From contig QKIH01000050.1 in NCBI GenBank assembly GCA_003249645.1, positions 26,848 to 90,847 on the forward strand: a stretch of 64,000 nt of DNA, written 5' to 3'. The translations under genes and the position numbers were made by a program. The notes under the pieces are model-generated. The model did no database searches and was not told where the DNA came from. It worked only from the letters and a program-made list of their open reading frames with translations. The stretch comes from Desulfobulbaceae bacterium. GTDB lineage: Bacteria; Desulfobacterota; Desulfobulbia; Desulfobulbales; Desulfocapsaceae. Each line of letters starts with the position of its first letter. Position 1 is the first letter of the stretch. Below are positions 9,433-18,260 of this stretch, in pieces.

Positions 9433-10609
9433 ACATCATTTTCTCTATCGCCTTAGCCAGTCTTTTTATCCCCTCTTCGGCCGTAGCCTCATCAACACAG
9501 GAAAAGTTCAGCCTAAAGTCAGAGCGTTTTTTCACAGTTGTATAAAACGGGTCACCCGGGACAAAGACAACATTTTCTTTTACCGCTTCATTGAATAAAT
9601 CCATAGAACTCATCTGCCCCGGCAGACGGCCCCATAAGAACATCCCCCCTTCCGGTCTGGTATTACTGACTCCATCTGGAAAATATTTTTCTATACTGTT
9701 CAGCATTGCCCGACACTGGGAACCATATGCTTTACGAATTTTTGCAATGTGCTCATCCAGATCATAATCGCAAAGAAAACGGTGCAGAATCGACTGAGTA
9801 AAATTGCATGTGTGCAGATCTGATGCCTGTTTTGCAACAAGGAGCTTCTGGTTGAGAGCTTCCGGGGCAACAATCCACCCAAGCCGCAGACCGGGGGCAA
9901 CGATTTTGCTGAAGGAACCGAGCATCACTGTTTTTTCAGGATTAAGACTGTAAAACGATGGAGCGTCTTCCCCATGAAATCTCAGTTCACCATATGGGTC
10001 ATCTTCAATAACAAAGAAGTCGTTTTTTTCAGCACACGCCATGATACCCTTTCGATTTGCCTCATCATAGGTAATACCGGAGGGATTTTGAAAGTTCGGC
10101 ACTGTATACATGAGCTTGACCGACTTATCCAGATGAAGAGAATTCAACTGCTCAAGATCCATACCGGTATCATGGACCGTTACAGGGAAAAAATTCGGCT
10201 GATAAATTGAAAATGACTGAATTGCCCCGAGATAGCCAGGCTCCTCCATAATGACGCCGTCTCCTGCATTGACAAGTGTTTTGCCGAGCAGGTCAAGTCC
10301 TTGCTGTCCGCCGTTGGTAATCAGGATATTTTCAGGCGAAACATCAATATTTTTTCTTTTTTTATACCTGTCAGCAATCCACTGCCGCAATTCAATCAGC
10401 CCCTCTGAGTTGCTGTACTGGAGCAGACTTTTTCCACAGCTTTCGAAGACCTTTGCTGTTGCATCCTTAATCTCCTTTTCGGGGAACAGCTCTCTATTCG
10501 GCAAGCCTCCGGCAAAGCTGATTATCGAAGGATTAATAGAAACTTTTAAAATTTCACGGATAAAAGATTTGGGAACATCCTTTATCCTGTCAGAAAACAT
10601 CTCGTCCAT
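9431..10609 (-). CDS. PLP-dependent class I/II aminotransferase (LysN / 2-aminoadipate-type)
   Basis: A fold-type I aminotransferase of 392 residues. The PLP lysine is Lys235 in GSFSKIVAPGLRLGW. Other family motifs are SFAGGLPN (31-38), TNGGQQGLDL (98-107), VPNFQNPSG (170-178) and EDDPYGELR (202-210). The sequence resembles MocR/LysN-type enzymes but has no N-terminal GntR helix-turn-helix, so it is an enzyme and not a regulator. Substrate cannot be told: 2-aminoadipate, aromatic or branched-chain amino acids are possible. It overlaps the upstream hotdog gene by 20 bases. Confidence 0.85.
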   Translation of the reverse strand: MDEMFSDRIKDVPKSFIREILKVSINPSIISFAGGLPNRELFPEKEIKDATAKVFESCGKSLLQYSNSEGLIELRQWIADRYKKRKNIDVSPENILITNGGQQGLDLLGKTLVNAGDGVIMEEPGYLGAIQSFSIYQPNFFPVTVHDTGMDLEQLNSLHLDKSVKLMYTVPNFQNPSGITYDEANRKGIMACAEKNDFFVIEDDPYGELRFHGEDAPSFYSLNPEKTVMLGSFSKIVAPGLRLGWIVAPEALNQKLLVAKQASDLHTCNFTQSILHRFLCDYDLDEHIAKIRKAYGSQCRAMLNSIEKYFPDGVSNTRPEGGMFLWGRLPGQMSSMDLFNEAVKENVVFVPGDPFYTTVKKRSDFRLNFSCVDEATAEEGIKRLAKAIEKMM

Positions 10610-11036
10610 TCTCGTTTTCCTTTTTTAACAGAACCGACCATTCAAACTTGGCTTTCATAGTGATCTGTTGCTTGTTATTTTTCACCAGAACCGTAAAGCG
10701 TAACTTTGCAAGCCCTCTTTCCTTAAGACCTTCTTTTACTTCTTCAATTTCCACCTGACTCAATGCCCCTGAAGCAAATAGTGCCCCTTGAGCAGGTTTT
10801 GAATATTTCACTTCAGCTTTTCTTACTACTGCAATCACATCTTCGGCAATATCGCTAAAGGCATCCTTCATAATAAAACCGCTGGCTGTCTCGGCAAGTG
10901 CAAATTGAGCACTTGCATGAACAGTGCCGATATGATTGTGATATTTTCGGGATTCAGGCAATTCCAGCAGAACACCCTCTTTCCCAGATTCTTTCAGTCC
11001 GATAAAGTGGCTGAATGGAATATCTTCTAACTGCAT
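10590..11036 (-). CDS. Hotdog-fold thioesterase-like protein (DUF4442/PaaI type)
   Basis: A 148-residue protein with features of hotdog thioesterases: the central helix region HNHIGTVHASAQFALAETAS, then strand patterns VRKAEVKYSKPA and LRFTVLVKNNKQQ. PaaI-like enzymes hydrolyse acyl-CoAs; the substrate here is unknown. ATG 11036 is preferred to a TTG two codons upstream. It overlaps the aminotransferase gene and is probably cotranscribed with it. Confidence 0.65.
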   Translation of the reverse strand: MQLEDIPFSHFIGLKESGKEGVLLELPESRKYHNHIGTVHASAQFALAETASGFIMKDAFSDIAEDVIAVVRKAEVKYSKPAQGALFASGALSQVEIEEVKEGLKERGLAKLRFTVLVKNNKQQITMKAKFEWSVLLKKENENGRDVF

Positions 11037-11059
11037 GCTCAATCTCAGGAGTAGTACAA

Positions 11060-11761
11060 TTAATTTCCAGACTCGGCAGCAGACTGCACATTGTCATCTG
11101 CCGCAGCAGGAGCAGGGTCAACCTCAGCATTCTTCTGAACCACAGCTGTATTGCCAGACTCATCGACTGGCGGCGGTTCATCCTTGGTACCGCCAAAACG
11201 AATCTGTTCCGTCTTTATATGAAACTGGCCGGTCCCTGTCGCATCCAGCCCTACTATTTCCCCGGCGACCCAGATTAGATCGCCGCTATTGGCCTTGTTT
11301 AATTGCGGATATCTGTTGACGTCGGCATCACATACAACAGTAATACCAAATCCGCTTTCAGACACATCTAGATAAAGAAATGTGTTCTTGTTTTCATCCT
11401 CTTCTATTTTAAAAAAATAGAGCGGCCACATGACTTTGAGCCCTGGTAGTTTCTGACTTTGCTCATCCAGGGCTACAGGATCAAGCCCCTCAATTGCTTC
11501 AAGAAGCTGGCCTGGCCTCGGTTCTATATAAAACGTTTCAGGCTTCGGGGGCGCTTCACCTTGTTTGTTCATGTTTTGTGGACTTTCTTTTTTCTCTACC
11601 GGTATTTCAATCTTTTTTGGTGCTGCTTCGGCTGAAGTGTCTTTTTGGGTATCACTGTTGCTGTTAAGCAGAGATCCAATCCCACCCAGGATGATAATAA
11701 CTATGATGGCAACGGCTGTAGGAACCAGTAACTCTTTGTTTTTATCAAACCAGTTTTTCAT
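11060..11761 (-). CDS. Membrane-anchored hypothetical protein
   Basis: Not recognised. A longer frame starts at 11851, but ATG 11761 is preceded by GCAGGAGTA and begins MKNWFDKNKELLVPTAV, so 233 residues are likely. A transmembrane helix at about residues 13-30 is followed by a charged, Pro/Glu-rich linker and then a beta-rich region (roughly 80-200) containing ATGTGQFHIKTEQIRFGG; the last 30 residues are Ala/Asp-rich. The topology suggests a short cytoplasmic start and a periplasmic body. It precedes the hotdog/aminotransferase pair in the same direction. Confidence 0.65.
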   Translation of the reverse strand: MKNWFDKNKELLVPTAVAIIVIIILGGIGSLLNSNSDTQKDTSAEAAPKKIEIPVEKKESPQNMNKQGEAPPKPETFYIEPRPGQLLEAIEGLDPVALDEQSQKLPGLKVMWPLYFFKIEEDENKNTFLYLDVSESGFGITVVCDADVNRYPQLNKANSGDLIWVAGEIVGLDATGTGQFHIKTEQIRFGGTKDEPPPVDESGNTAVVQKNAEVDPAPAAADDNVQSAAESGN

Positions 11762-12261
11762 TACTCCTGCCCCTGTTCGCGGTAAAACGTTTCTCTTGTT
11801 TTGTAAAACAAAGCGCACCTGCACTATTACAATTATTCGTTTTAGCACCAATAATTGCAGTTGTCGTCAACATTTTTCACCCAGCGCGGATCAACCTGAA
11901 AAATCTTATCCTCCTATCTTTCTTTGGTTTAATGAAGTTTTGTACTGCATTTAACTTTTCAACAACACTCGACTAATTCAACTGGCGCTTGTCTGATCAT
12001 TATTTATACTTACTTTAATGATGCAGGGGCCATATCAAACTCATTTCATTCATTATCGGGCAGCCTTCATCAGATTAAATACGGTGATTACTTCGTAATG
12101 GTGTTATGATGCATTGATACCGTGTTGATAAAGCTCTCGTTTTTTCTTAAAAAAGTTCAGATGAGATGAATTTGTATCAAAAGTTAGCTTACTTATTCTT
12201 ATAGCCATAAGATCACAATTCTGTTTTTTCCTGCAGGAGGGGAACTTAGTTTTTCTGACCA
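11762..12261. other. 500-base intergenic region before nadA
   Basis: No credible gene. It should hold the promoters of the leftward membrane protein and of nadA, but no clear -35/-10 pair stands out. A 16-base palindrome, TTGTTTT-GT-AAAACAA, is at 11796-11811. A strong AGGAGGGG is at 12236-12243, about 18 bases before the nadA ATG. Confidence 0.5.
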
Positions 12262-13323
12262 ATGACGAATCAATCTTCTTTAGCAAAAATGGCAGAGATT
12301 TCACTGCCGATAGTTTCAGTACCAGCTCATATTCAGCATCCACCGCTCTCTGAAGCACAGGAACAGGAGCTGACAGACAAAATCAAACGTCTTCTCAAGG
12401 AAAAAAACGCAGTACTGGTTGCCCACTATTATACCGACGGAAAACTGCAGAAACTTGCAGAGCAAACCGGCGGATGCGTTGCAGACTCTCTGGAAATGGC
12501 AAGATTCGGTACCGAAACCGCAGCAGATACGCTGGTTGTCGCAGGCGTTAAATTCATGGGTGAAACCAGCAAAATCCTCAACAACGAGAAACGTGTGCTG
12601 ATGCCCGATCTGAACGCTACCTGCAGTCTTGATGAAAGCTGCCCGATTGAGCTCTTTGATGCCTACTGTAATCAATTTCCTGATCATACAGTAGTTGTTT
12701 ATGCAAACACCAGTGCTGAAGTAAAAGCCCGATCAGATTGGGTTGTCACATCGGGTATTGCCCTTGAAATCATCGAACATCTTGCTAAAAAAGGGGAAAA
12801 GATCCTCTGGGGTCCGGATCAGCATCTCGGCCGATATGTCCAGCGGGTAACCGGAGCAGAAATGATCTTCTGGCCCGGGTCATGTGTGGTTCACGAGGAA
12901 TTCAAATCTGTTGCCCTGGAGAGAGTAAGACGCCTGCATCCTGAAGCGGCTGTCCTTGTACACCCAGAATCGCCTGAAAATATTATTCAACAGGCAGATG
13001 TTGTCGGCTCAACAACAGCCATGATCAAGGCTGTAAAAGAGATGCCGAATAAGGCTTTCATTATCGCAACGGATAAAGGCATTTTCAGTAAAATGAAAGA
13101 GGTTGCTCCTGACAAGATTCTCATTGAAGCGCCAACCGTGGGGGAAGGTGCCACCTGCCAGAGCTGTGCTGCCTGCCCATGGATGGGGATGAACTCGCTA
13201 TCAAAGGTGGCAGCTATCCTGGAACATGGAACCAATGAGATACACGTTTCTCCGGAACTTGCAGAAAAGGCGTATATTCCGATCAAACGAATGCTCGACT
13301 TTGCTGCATCCATCCGTAAGTAA
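12262..13323 (+). CDS. nadA: Quinolinate synthase NadA
   Basis: NadA condenses iminoaspartate with dihydroxyacetone phosphate to quinolinate for NAD synthesis, using a [4Fe-4S] cluster. Ligand candidates are Cys121 ([10 protein letters not shown]), Cys208 ([11 protein letters not shown]) and one of Cys299, 302 or 305 ([13 protein letters not shown]). The dihydroxyacetone-binding AHYYTDG and [12 protein letters not shown] motifs are present. ATG 12262 is the first start after an in-frame stop. The good AGGAGGGG is unusually far upstream, so a start at the internal ATG 12289 is not excluded. nadB and nadC are not in the window. Confidence 0.95.
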   Translation: MTNQSSLAKMAEISLPIVSVPAHIQHPPLSEAQEQELTDKIKRLLKEKNAVLVAHYYTDGKLQKLAEQTGGCVADSLEMARFGTETAADTLVVAGVKFMGETSKILNNEKRVLMPDLNATCSLDESCPIELFDAYCNQFPDHTVVVYANTSAEVKARSDWVVTSGIALEIIEHLAKKGEKILWGPDQHLGRYVQRVTGAEMIFWPGSCVVHEEFKSVALERVRRLHPEAAVLVHPESPENIIQQADVVGSTTAMIKAVKEMPNKAFIIATDKGIFSKMKEVAPDKILIEAPTVGEGATCQSCAACPWMGMNSLSKVAAILEHGTNEIHVSPELAEKAYIPIKRMLDFAASIRK

Positions 13324-13330
13324 TGAACGC

Positions 13331-13359
13331 GAACAGGCTGCGTTCCTGCCAGCCTGTTC
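13331..13359. terminator. Hairpin between convergent nadA and shikimate kinase
   Basis: A perfect 10-bp stem, GAACAGGCTG / CAGCCTGTTC, with a 9-base loop sits between the two gene ends. There is no T-run on either side, so termination is only probable. Confidence 0.45.
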
Positions 13360-13877
13360 TACTTCCTTATCCCCAGCTTTTTGATTATCTCTTTAGCAAT
13401 GTCCTGCTCGTCCCTGCCATCAACGTTAACTATGATATCGGCAGCTTGTTTATAGAGCTTCAATCGATCATTATACAGCGTTTTAGCCTGCTCAATATTC
13501 TGGAGCAATGGACGTTTTTTAATCTTTTTCTTTGCATTCGGGTGTCCACTTATCTCCTTGATAATCGCATCAAACTCACCATGAAGATAAACGACCTTGC
13601 CTATCTGGTTTATATTGGGAACTTTGAAAAAACCGCCGCCGGTTGATACTATTGTGTTGTATACGCTCTTTTCCAGCCATAATGCAACATCACGTTCCAG
13701 TTCGCGGAAACGCTTCTCGCCAAATTGCTCAAAAATGTCCTTCACTTTCATATTGGCATAAGATTCAATCAGGTCATCACAATCCACAGCAAACATACCT
13801 GTTCTGTCAGCGAGTTCTCTTGCCGTACGCCCCTTTCCTACACCCATGAAACCGATTAAGACTATATTTTCCTTCAC
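13359..13877 (-). CDS. aroK: Shikimate kinase with a non-canonical P-loop
   Basis: Shikimate kinase phosphorylates shikimate on the way to chorismate. The 172-residue protein has the substrate-site pattern DCDDLIE (32-38), RFRELE, STGGGFF and the lid RPLL. The P-loop reads GFMGVGKGRTA (9-19): the Ser/Thr that normally follows the P-loop lysine and binds Mg is Gly16, with a Thr two residues later. Catalysis may still work with Thr18 or water in that role. The start is GTG 13877. It follows the mannosyltransferase-like gene by 2 bases and is cotranscribed with it. Confidence 0.82.
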   Translation of the reverse strand: MKENIVLIGFMGVGKGRTARELADRTGMFAVDCDDLIESYANMKVKDIFEQFGEKRFRELERDVALWLEKSVYNTIVSTGGGFFKVPNINQIGKVVYLHGEFDAIIKEISGHPNAKKKIKKRPLLQNIEQAKTLYNDRLKLYKQAADIIVNVDGRDEQDIAKEIIKKLGIRK

Positions 13878-13879
13878 CT

Positions 13880-14989
13880 TTACTCCTCAAGTCCGAATAA
13901 CCATTGCTCGTACTGCGATTTTAAGCACGACCAGCTGAATTTATCTGTGATATTTCGACACTCAGCAACTGAAAGTGTATGATGCTCAGAAATACACTCT
14001 TTTAGAGCACCATACAAGCCTTTCTCTTTATAGAGATATTTCTCTTCATACAACTCGGGATATGCCAGCCTGTCCGGCAAAACAGGTCTGCATCCAACCC
14101 GTATCGCTTCAACGACAGATATACCGAAAAACTCGTGGTTGGCTGTGGAAACAACAATATCACCTCGAACCAGCAGCTCGATATACTGTTGATAGGATTC
14201 AACATATCCAAAATGAATAATCTCTTCTGCAAGCATTTCCTTTGCTTCGTTAAAGCATGACGGTGAATGGTTGAACGACTGACCGAGAACAATCAGCTTA
14301 AACCCCACGCCATCTTTTTTTAACCGATAAAGAGTATTGAAGAACTTCCTCGGCCCCTTATCATGTTCCCATCTATGATTCCATATAATAACTGGCACCG
14401 GATTGTTCGGCTTGCCGCTCTTCAATCGCTCATCCAGGGCTGACAGGTCTGATCCCGGATAGAGAATCCGGCACTTAGATTTTATTTGCTCAACGATCTG
14501 AATCAGCTGCATATCAGCTGTCTTTTTCAGATACCTTGCACAGCCCTCCACAAAAGAGTTCATATTAAATCGCGTATTAAAGGCAAGACTGTCAGATGCC
14601 AACGCTGTGAGAAAATTAATAGCGAGAAATTGATACATGCTCCTGTCTTCCATACGGCTCGGATAGACAAACTGATTTTCGTGAAAATAAGTGACGATTT
14701 TGGTTGTACGACTCCACCACCCAATCTGCGATAGAGAAGATCGTAAAACACTGACATCGACAAAAGTTGAACAAAGAACTACATCAAACGCTCTCTTGTT
14801 TTCCGGAAATGTGCTGATCTGCTCAACAAACCATAGAGCGGAAATCTGCATACGCATTTTCCACTTTCTTGCAGGCAATGTCAGCCAGGTGTAATCGGCA
14901 TCGATAATCCTGCTGAGTCCTTCTAAAAACTGACGATGAGAACCTCCGAAATAGGGTTCAAGGATGAGTATTCGTTTTTTTTGTATCAC
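13880..14989 (-). CDS. tRNA-queuosine alpha-mannosyltransferase-like glycosyltransferase (DUF3524, GTDC1 type)
   Basis: The N-terminal half matches the DUF3524 domain of animal GTDC1/QTMAN, which attaches mannose to queuosine in tRNA-Asp: ILILEPYFGGSHRQFLEGL (7-25), LTLPARKWKMRMQISALWF, VLCSTFVDVSVL, YFHENQFVYPSR and FNTRFNMNSFVE. The C-terminal half is a GT-B/GT4 Rossmann domain (NHRWEHDKGPRKFF, VVSTANHEFFGISVVEAIRVGC). Bacteria are not known to make mannosyl-queuosine, so the acceptor here is open. It overlaps the upstream YkgJ-type gene by 32 bases. Confidence 0.75.
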   Translation of the reverse strand: MIQKKRILILEPYFGGSHRQFLEGLSRIIDADYTWLTLPARKWKMRMQISALWFVEQISTFPENKRAFDVVLCSTFVDVSVLRSSLSQIGWWSRTTKIVTYFHENQFVYPSRMEDRSMYQFLAINFLTALASDSLAFNTRFNMNSFVEGCARYLKKTADMQLIQIVEQIKSKCRILYPGSDLSALDERLKSGKPNNPVPVIIWNHRWEHDKGPRKFFNTLYRLKKDGVGFKLIVLGQSFNHSPSCFNEAKEMLAEEIIHFGYVESYQQYIELLVRGDIVVSTANHEFFGISVVEAIRVGCRPVLPDRLAYPELYEEKYLYKEKGLYGALKECISEHHTLSVAECRNITDKFSWSCLKSQYEQWLFGLEE

Positions 14990-15434
14990 AACGCTTCAAT
15001 TCTTTTTTCAGCACTTTTTCAAAGGGAACACCTGTTTTCAAACTATAACCGCAGCCTGGCGGCAAAGTACCTCCACAGAAATGGAGAGATTTTGAAGGGA
15101 ATTTTTTGCAAATCGACAGTCTGTTTTCGTAATCCCTGCAAATACCCTGTTGGGTTATCCAGGAACAGGAAAATTGAACAAACCCCTCTTTATCCTTTCC
15201 TTCCGGAACAAATCGTCTATATTCCGGATAACGGGTGCAAACCCGTTCGAAATCTTTAATATGACGTATCCAACCCGAATCAGCTCTCAAGCTTATCTTG
15301 CGACAGCAGTTACCGCATTGAACACATTTCCCTTCAATGAGCACATCTTTACCTGTCAGAAGCATAGCCGCATATCGGATAATCCCCGTTAGAGAAAATG
15401 AGCCGATATTTTTATAAATTTTACTGATACCCAT
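14958..15434 (-). CDS. YkgJ-family cysteine-cluster protein
   Basis: A 158-residue protein of the YkgJ/CxxCxxCC zinc- or iron-cluster family (UPF0153). The motif CVQCGNCCRKI is near residue 37, and further cysteines are in CSW, CRDYENR, CKKFP, FCGG and PGCGYSL. The function of the family is not established. ATG 15434 is used; a TTG two codons upstream is possible. It heads an operon with the queuosine-mannosyltransferase-like gene and shikimate kinase. Confidence 0.7.
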   Translation of the reverse strand: MGISKIYKNIGSFSLTGIIRYAAMLLTGKDVLIEGKCVQCGNCCRKISLRADSGWIRHIKDFERVCTRYPEYRRFVPEGKDKEGFVQFSCSWITQQGICRDYENRLSICKKFPSKSLHFCGGTLPPGCGYSLKTGVPFEKVLKKELKRCDTKKTNTHP

Positions 15435-15527
15435 ATACAATATCCGTTATTAATGATTGCTGGTGACACGATAAACGGGTAAAGTTACAGGCAAAGAATA
15501 TACGATTACATCATTGGAGACAAGACC

Positions 15528-16325
15528 ATGTGGAAGTCAAAAGACGTTTATTATATATCATCAAACACCGGAATTCTCGCCAGGGATATGGGCAAAGCCC
15601 TGCTCTGCCAGTTTCCTGAGGTGAATTTCAACGAAGAGTCATTTCCCTTTATTCGCACCGAATCACAGGCAAAAAAGGCGATGGAAAAGATTCTCAGCCA
15701 GTCACCTGCAAGGTATCCGCTGGTTATCTCAACGCTGCTAAGTGAAAGGCTCAATGACATTTTTGATTCACCTGAAGTTGAATTTATCAACGTACTGACC
15801 CCTTATTTAAGCAGGCTGGAAGGCATTCTTGAAACAAAAGCATTGAGAGAATCAGGTTTTGCCCGCAGTGATAACTCAACCATGAATAAACGCGTCAACG
15901 CAATCCATTTTACCATTGCCCATGACGATGGAACCGCAACCCGTGATTATGATGAAGCCGATCTCATCATCGTCGGCGTCTCCCGTTCGGGTAAAACTCC
16001 TATTTCTGTCTATCTCGCAACCCAGATGGGAATAAAGACCGCAAATTATCCTTTAGTTGCAGACGATCTCAATTCATATACACTGCCGCCTGAAATCGTA
16101 CGAAACAAAAAACGGGTGGTAGCCCTTTCCATTTCACCCGAAATACTCAGTGCTTTTCGTGAAAAGCGATATGAAGGCAGCAGTTATGCCAAGCTCTCCA
16201 CCTGTGTCACAGAACTCAAGCAATCCGACCAGATATTTTTAAAATATCAATTTCCTGTGGTATACTCAGATGGAAAGTCCATAGAAGAAACCGCAACTCA
16301 GGTTGCCCAGGCAATTATGAGATAA
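15528..16325 (+). CDS. ppsR: Phosphoenolpyruvate synthase regulatory protein (kinase/pyrophosphorylase)
   Basis: PpsR (DUF299) inactivates PEP synthase by ADP-dependent phosphorylation and reactivates it by pyrophosphorolysis. The P-loop GVSRSGKTP is at about residues 150-158. The opening VYYISSNTGILA corresponds to the family start, and VNAIHFTIAHDDG is the conserved segment before the P-loop. The 265-residue length is normal. A pyruvate phosphate dikinase partner is possible instead of PEP synthase; neither gene is in the window. Confidence 0.88.
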   Translation: MWKSKDVYYISSNTGILARDMGKALLCQFPEVNFNEESFPFIRTESQAKKAMEKILSQSPARYPLVISTLLSERLNDIFDSPEVEFINVLTPYLSRLEGILETKALRESGFARSDNSTMNKRVNAIHFTIAHDDGTATRDYDEADLIIVGVSRSGKTPISVYLATQMGIKTANYPLVADDLNSYTLPPEIVRNKKRVVALSISPEILSAFREKRYEGSSYAKLSTCVTELKQSDQIFLKYQFPVVYSDGKSIEETATQVAQAIMR

Positions 16326-16342
16326 AAACAGACGAGGGGACT

Positions 16343-16567
16343 ATGACGGGCCTGATAGCAGATATGCCGTGGAGCATGATCATAATACTTTGTCTGACGC
16401 TGGGACTCGCACCCTTTGCTCCGCAACCCCATATTGTCGAAAAACTGCGCATGTTTTTCAGCGGCACACTGCACCGCCCGCTGGATATCGTTGATCTTTG
16501 TTTTCACGCCCTCCCCTTTTTACTTGCCCTTGCAAAACTCGGCGTAACTTTTTTTGGAAAACAGTGA
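16343..16567 (+). CDS. Small two-helix membrane protein
   Basis: A 74-residue protein with hydrophobic segments at about 10-26 and 48-70 and no polar domain. Similar small proteins are sometimes labelled RND transporter, but nothing here supports transport. Its stop codon overlaps the GTG start of the YchJ gene (GTGA). A GAGGGGAC stretch precedes the ATG. Function unknown. Confidence 0.6.
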   Translation: MTGLIADMPWSMIIILCLTLGLAPFAPQPHIVEKLRMFFSGTLHRPLDIVDLCFHALPFLLALAKLGVTFFGKQ

Positions 16568-17040
16568 AGACATCACCCGAAACCTCCTGCCCTTGCGGTT
16601 CAACTAAAAGTTATCAGCACTGCTGCCTTCCTTTTCACAATGAAAGCAGCCTACCGGCCACCGCAGAAGAGCTTATGCGCTCCCGCTACAGCGCTTTCTG
16701 CAAAAAAGAACTGAGTTATCTCTTCAACAGCTGGCATCCTGCCAACAGACCTGCTGCGGAAGAAATACTCGCAGGGAAAGTGCACTATATTTCTCTGCAG
16801 ATCATTGATACAGAAAAGGGCCTTGCAGAAGATGAGACGGGAGAGGTGACTTTCATTGTCCGCTATATTGAAAAAGATCAGCTTTTTACCATGAAAGAGA
16901 AAAGCTCCTTTGTCAATCAGCAGGGGAAATGGCTTTATCTTGATGGTGAGAATCAGTTAAGCCGGGAAAACCTGAAGAAGAACAGCCTCTGTCCCTGCGG
17001 TTCGGGCAAAAAATTCAAGCGCTGCTGTCACGCGTCCTGA
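16564..17040 (+). CDS. YchJ-family protein with two SEC-C metal-binding motifs
   Basis: A 158-residue UPF0225 protein with one SEC-C zinc-binding motif at each end: CPCGSTKSYQHCC near the N-terminus and CPCGSGKKFKRCC at the very C-terminus. Between them is the YchJ core (LMRSRYSAF, WHPA, the VTFIVRY strand), an NTF2-like fold. A longer frame from 16498 exists, but GTG 16564 gives the GTGA overlap with the preceding gene and starts just before the first SEC-C. Function unknown. Confidence 0.8.
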   Translation: MKTSPETSCPCGSTKSYQHCCLPFHNESSLPATAEELMRSRYSAFCKKELSYLFNSWHPANRPAAEEILAGKVHYISLQIIDTEKGLAEDETGEVTFIVRYIEKDQLFTMKEKSSFVNQQGKWLYLDGENQLSRENLKKNSLCPCGSGKKFKRCCHAS

Positions 17041-17041
17041 A

Positions 17042-18241
17042 CTATCTCTTCTTAAGCACCGTATCCCAGATAAGATCAGAAGTATGTTCCTTTGAGGTAA
17101 ATGGCAGCTCTATAACCTCGTCCTGAAATACCAGCGTTATCCTGTTATTATCCGTCTCGAAACCGGTAGAGGAAGAAGCAATATCGTTTACTGCTATAAA
17201 ATCGAGATTTTTCTTCTGCAGTTTTTTTCTGGCATATTCCAAATGGTTCTGTGTCTCTGCGGCAAAGCCGATCAGAACCTGACCTTCTTTTTTCTGTTTT
17301 CCCAACTGTTCGAGAATATCAATCGTTCGAACGAGCTCAACAGGCTCTTCAGGTTGCTCACCTTTTTTCACCTTATGCTTTTTACAGTCTGACGGTCTAA
17401 AATCACTCACTGCCGCTGATTTGACAATGATGTCACACGCCCCAGCATGCTCAAATACAGCTTCTGCCATATCTGCAGCCGTCACGACCTTGAAACCGTG
17501 AACATCCGGCGGAAAAGGTATTGAAGTCGGCCCGCTTATGAGTATGACTTCAGCCCCCCGTCTTCTGGCAGTTCTGGCCAGAGCATAACCCATTTTCCCG
17601 GAACTTCTGTTACTGATAAACCTGGCAGGATCAAGCGGTTCACGAGTCGGCCCTGCAGTGATCAACACCTTTTTCCCGTAAAGATCTTTGTCTGAAAGAT
17701 GGCAGAGGATTATCTCCTGGGCATCGTCCCACTCGGGCAGTCTACCTTTTCCTTCACTCTTGCATGCCATCATACCAACATCGGGTTCAATTACCGTGTA
17801 ACCGAATTCGCGAAGCGTTGCGATGTTCTTCCGAGTCGATGGATGATCATACATCGCCGGATTCATAGCGGGGAAAATGACAACGCTTGATCGATTAACC
17901 AATGCTGCTGCGGTAAGAAGATCATCCGCCACTCCCTGGGCAAGCTTTGCTATGGTATTAGCCGTTGCCGGTGCAATTACGAAAAGATCCGCCTGCTGAC
18001 CAAGTTCAATATGCGCCATGCCGTCCGGGCTTGAATCTTCAAACATTCCGGACATCACCGGCCGACCGGAGAGACTTCTGAAGGTGAGCGGTGCGACAAA
18101 ATTTTGTGCCGATTCAGTCATGATAACGGTAACACAGGCCTCTGCTTTGGCCATGGCACTCACCCATCCGGCAACTTTAAAGGCGGCAATGGAACCGCAA
18201 ACACCAACCAGAATATTTTTGCCGGCAAAAATCCTGCACAT
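17042..18241 (-). CDS. coaBC: Bifunctional CoaBC (phosphopantothenate-cysteine ligase / decarboxylase)
   Basis: CoaBC carries out two steps of coenzyme A synthesis. The N-terminal flavin-dependent CoaC domain has GSIAAFK, the active-site His in GMAHIELG, PAMNPAMYDH and the flap Cys in ACKSEGKGRLPE. The CoaB domain starts near residue 190 with ITAGPTREPLDPARFISN and RSSGKMGYALA. The 399-residue length is standard. It is the last gene of the leftward polysaccharide cluster, 19 bases after the WbaP-like gene. coaD is also in this window. Confidence 0.95.
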   Translation of the reverse strand: MCRIFAGKNILVGVCGSIAAFKVAGWVSAMAKAEACVTVIMTESAQNFVAPLTFRSLSGRPVMSGMFEDSSPDGMAHIELGQQADLFVIAPATANTIAKLAQGVADDLLTAAALVNRSSVVIFPAMNPAMYDHPSTRKNIATLREFGYTVIEPDVGMMACKSEGKGRLPEWDDAQEIILCHLSDKDLYGKKVLITAGPTREPLDPARFISNRSSGKMGYALARTARRRGAEVILISGPTSIPFPPDVHGFKVVTAADMAEAVFEHAGACDIIVKSAAVSDFRPSDCKKHKVKKGEQPEEPVELVRTIDILEQLGKQKKEGQVLIGFAAETQNHLEYARKKLQKKNLDFIAVNDIASSSTGFETDNNRITLVFQDEVIELPFTSKEHTSDLIWDTVLKKR

Positions 18242-18260
18242 AGATCACCTCTTTTTCTTT

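Noticed and set aside
11565..11954. 129-residue frame opposite the membrane-anchored protein
   Set aside because: Lies mostly antisense to a gene with a good ribosome site and has no domain features.
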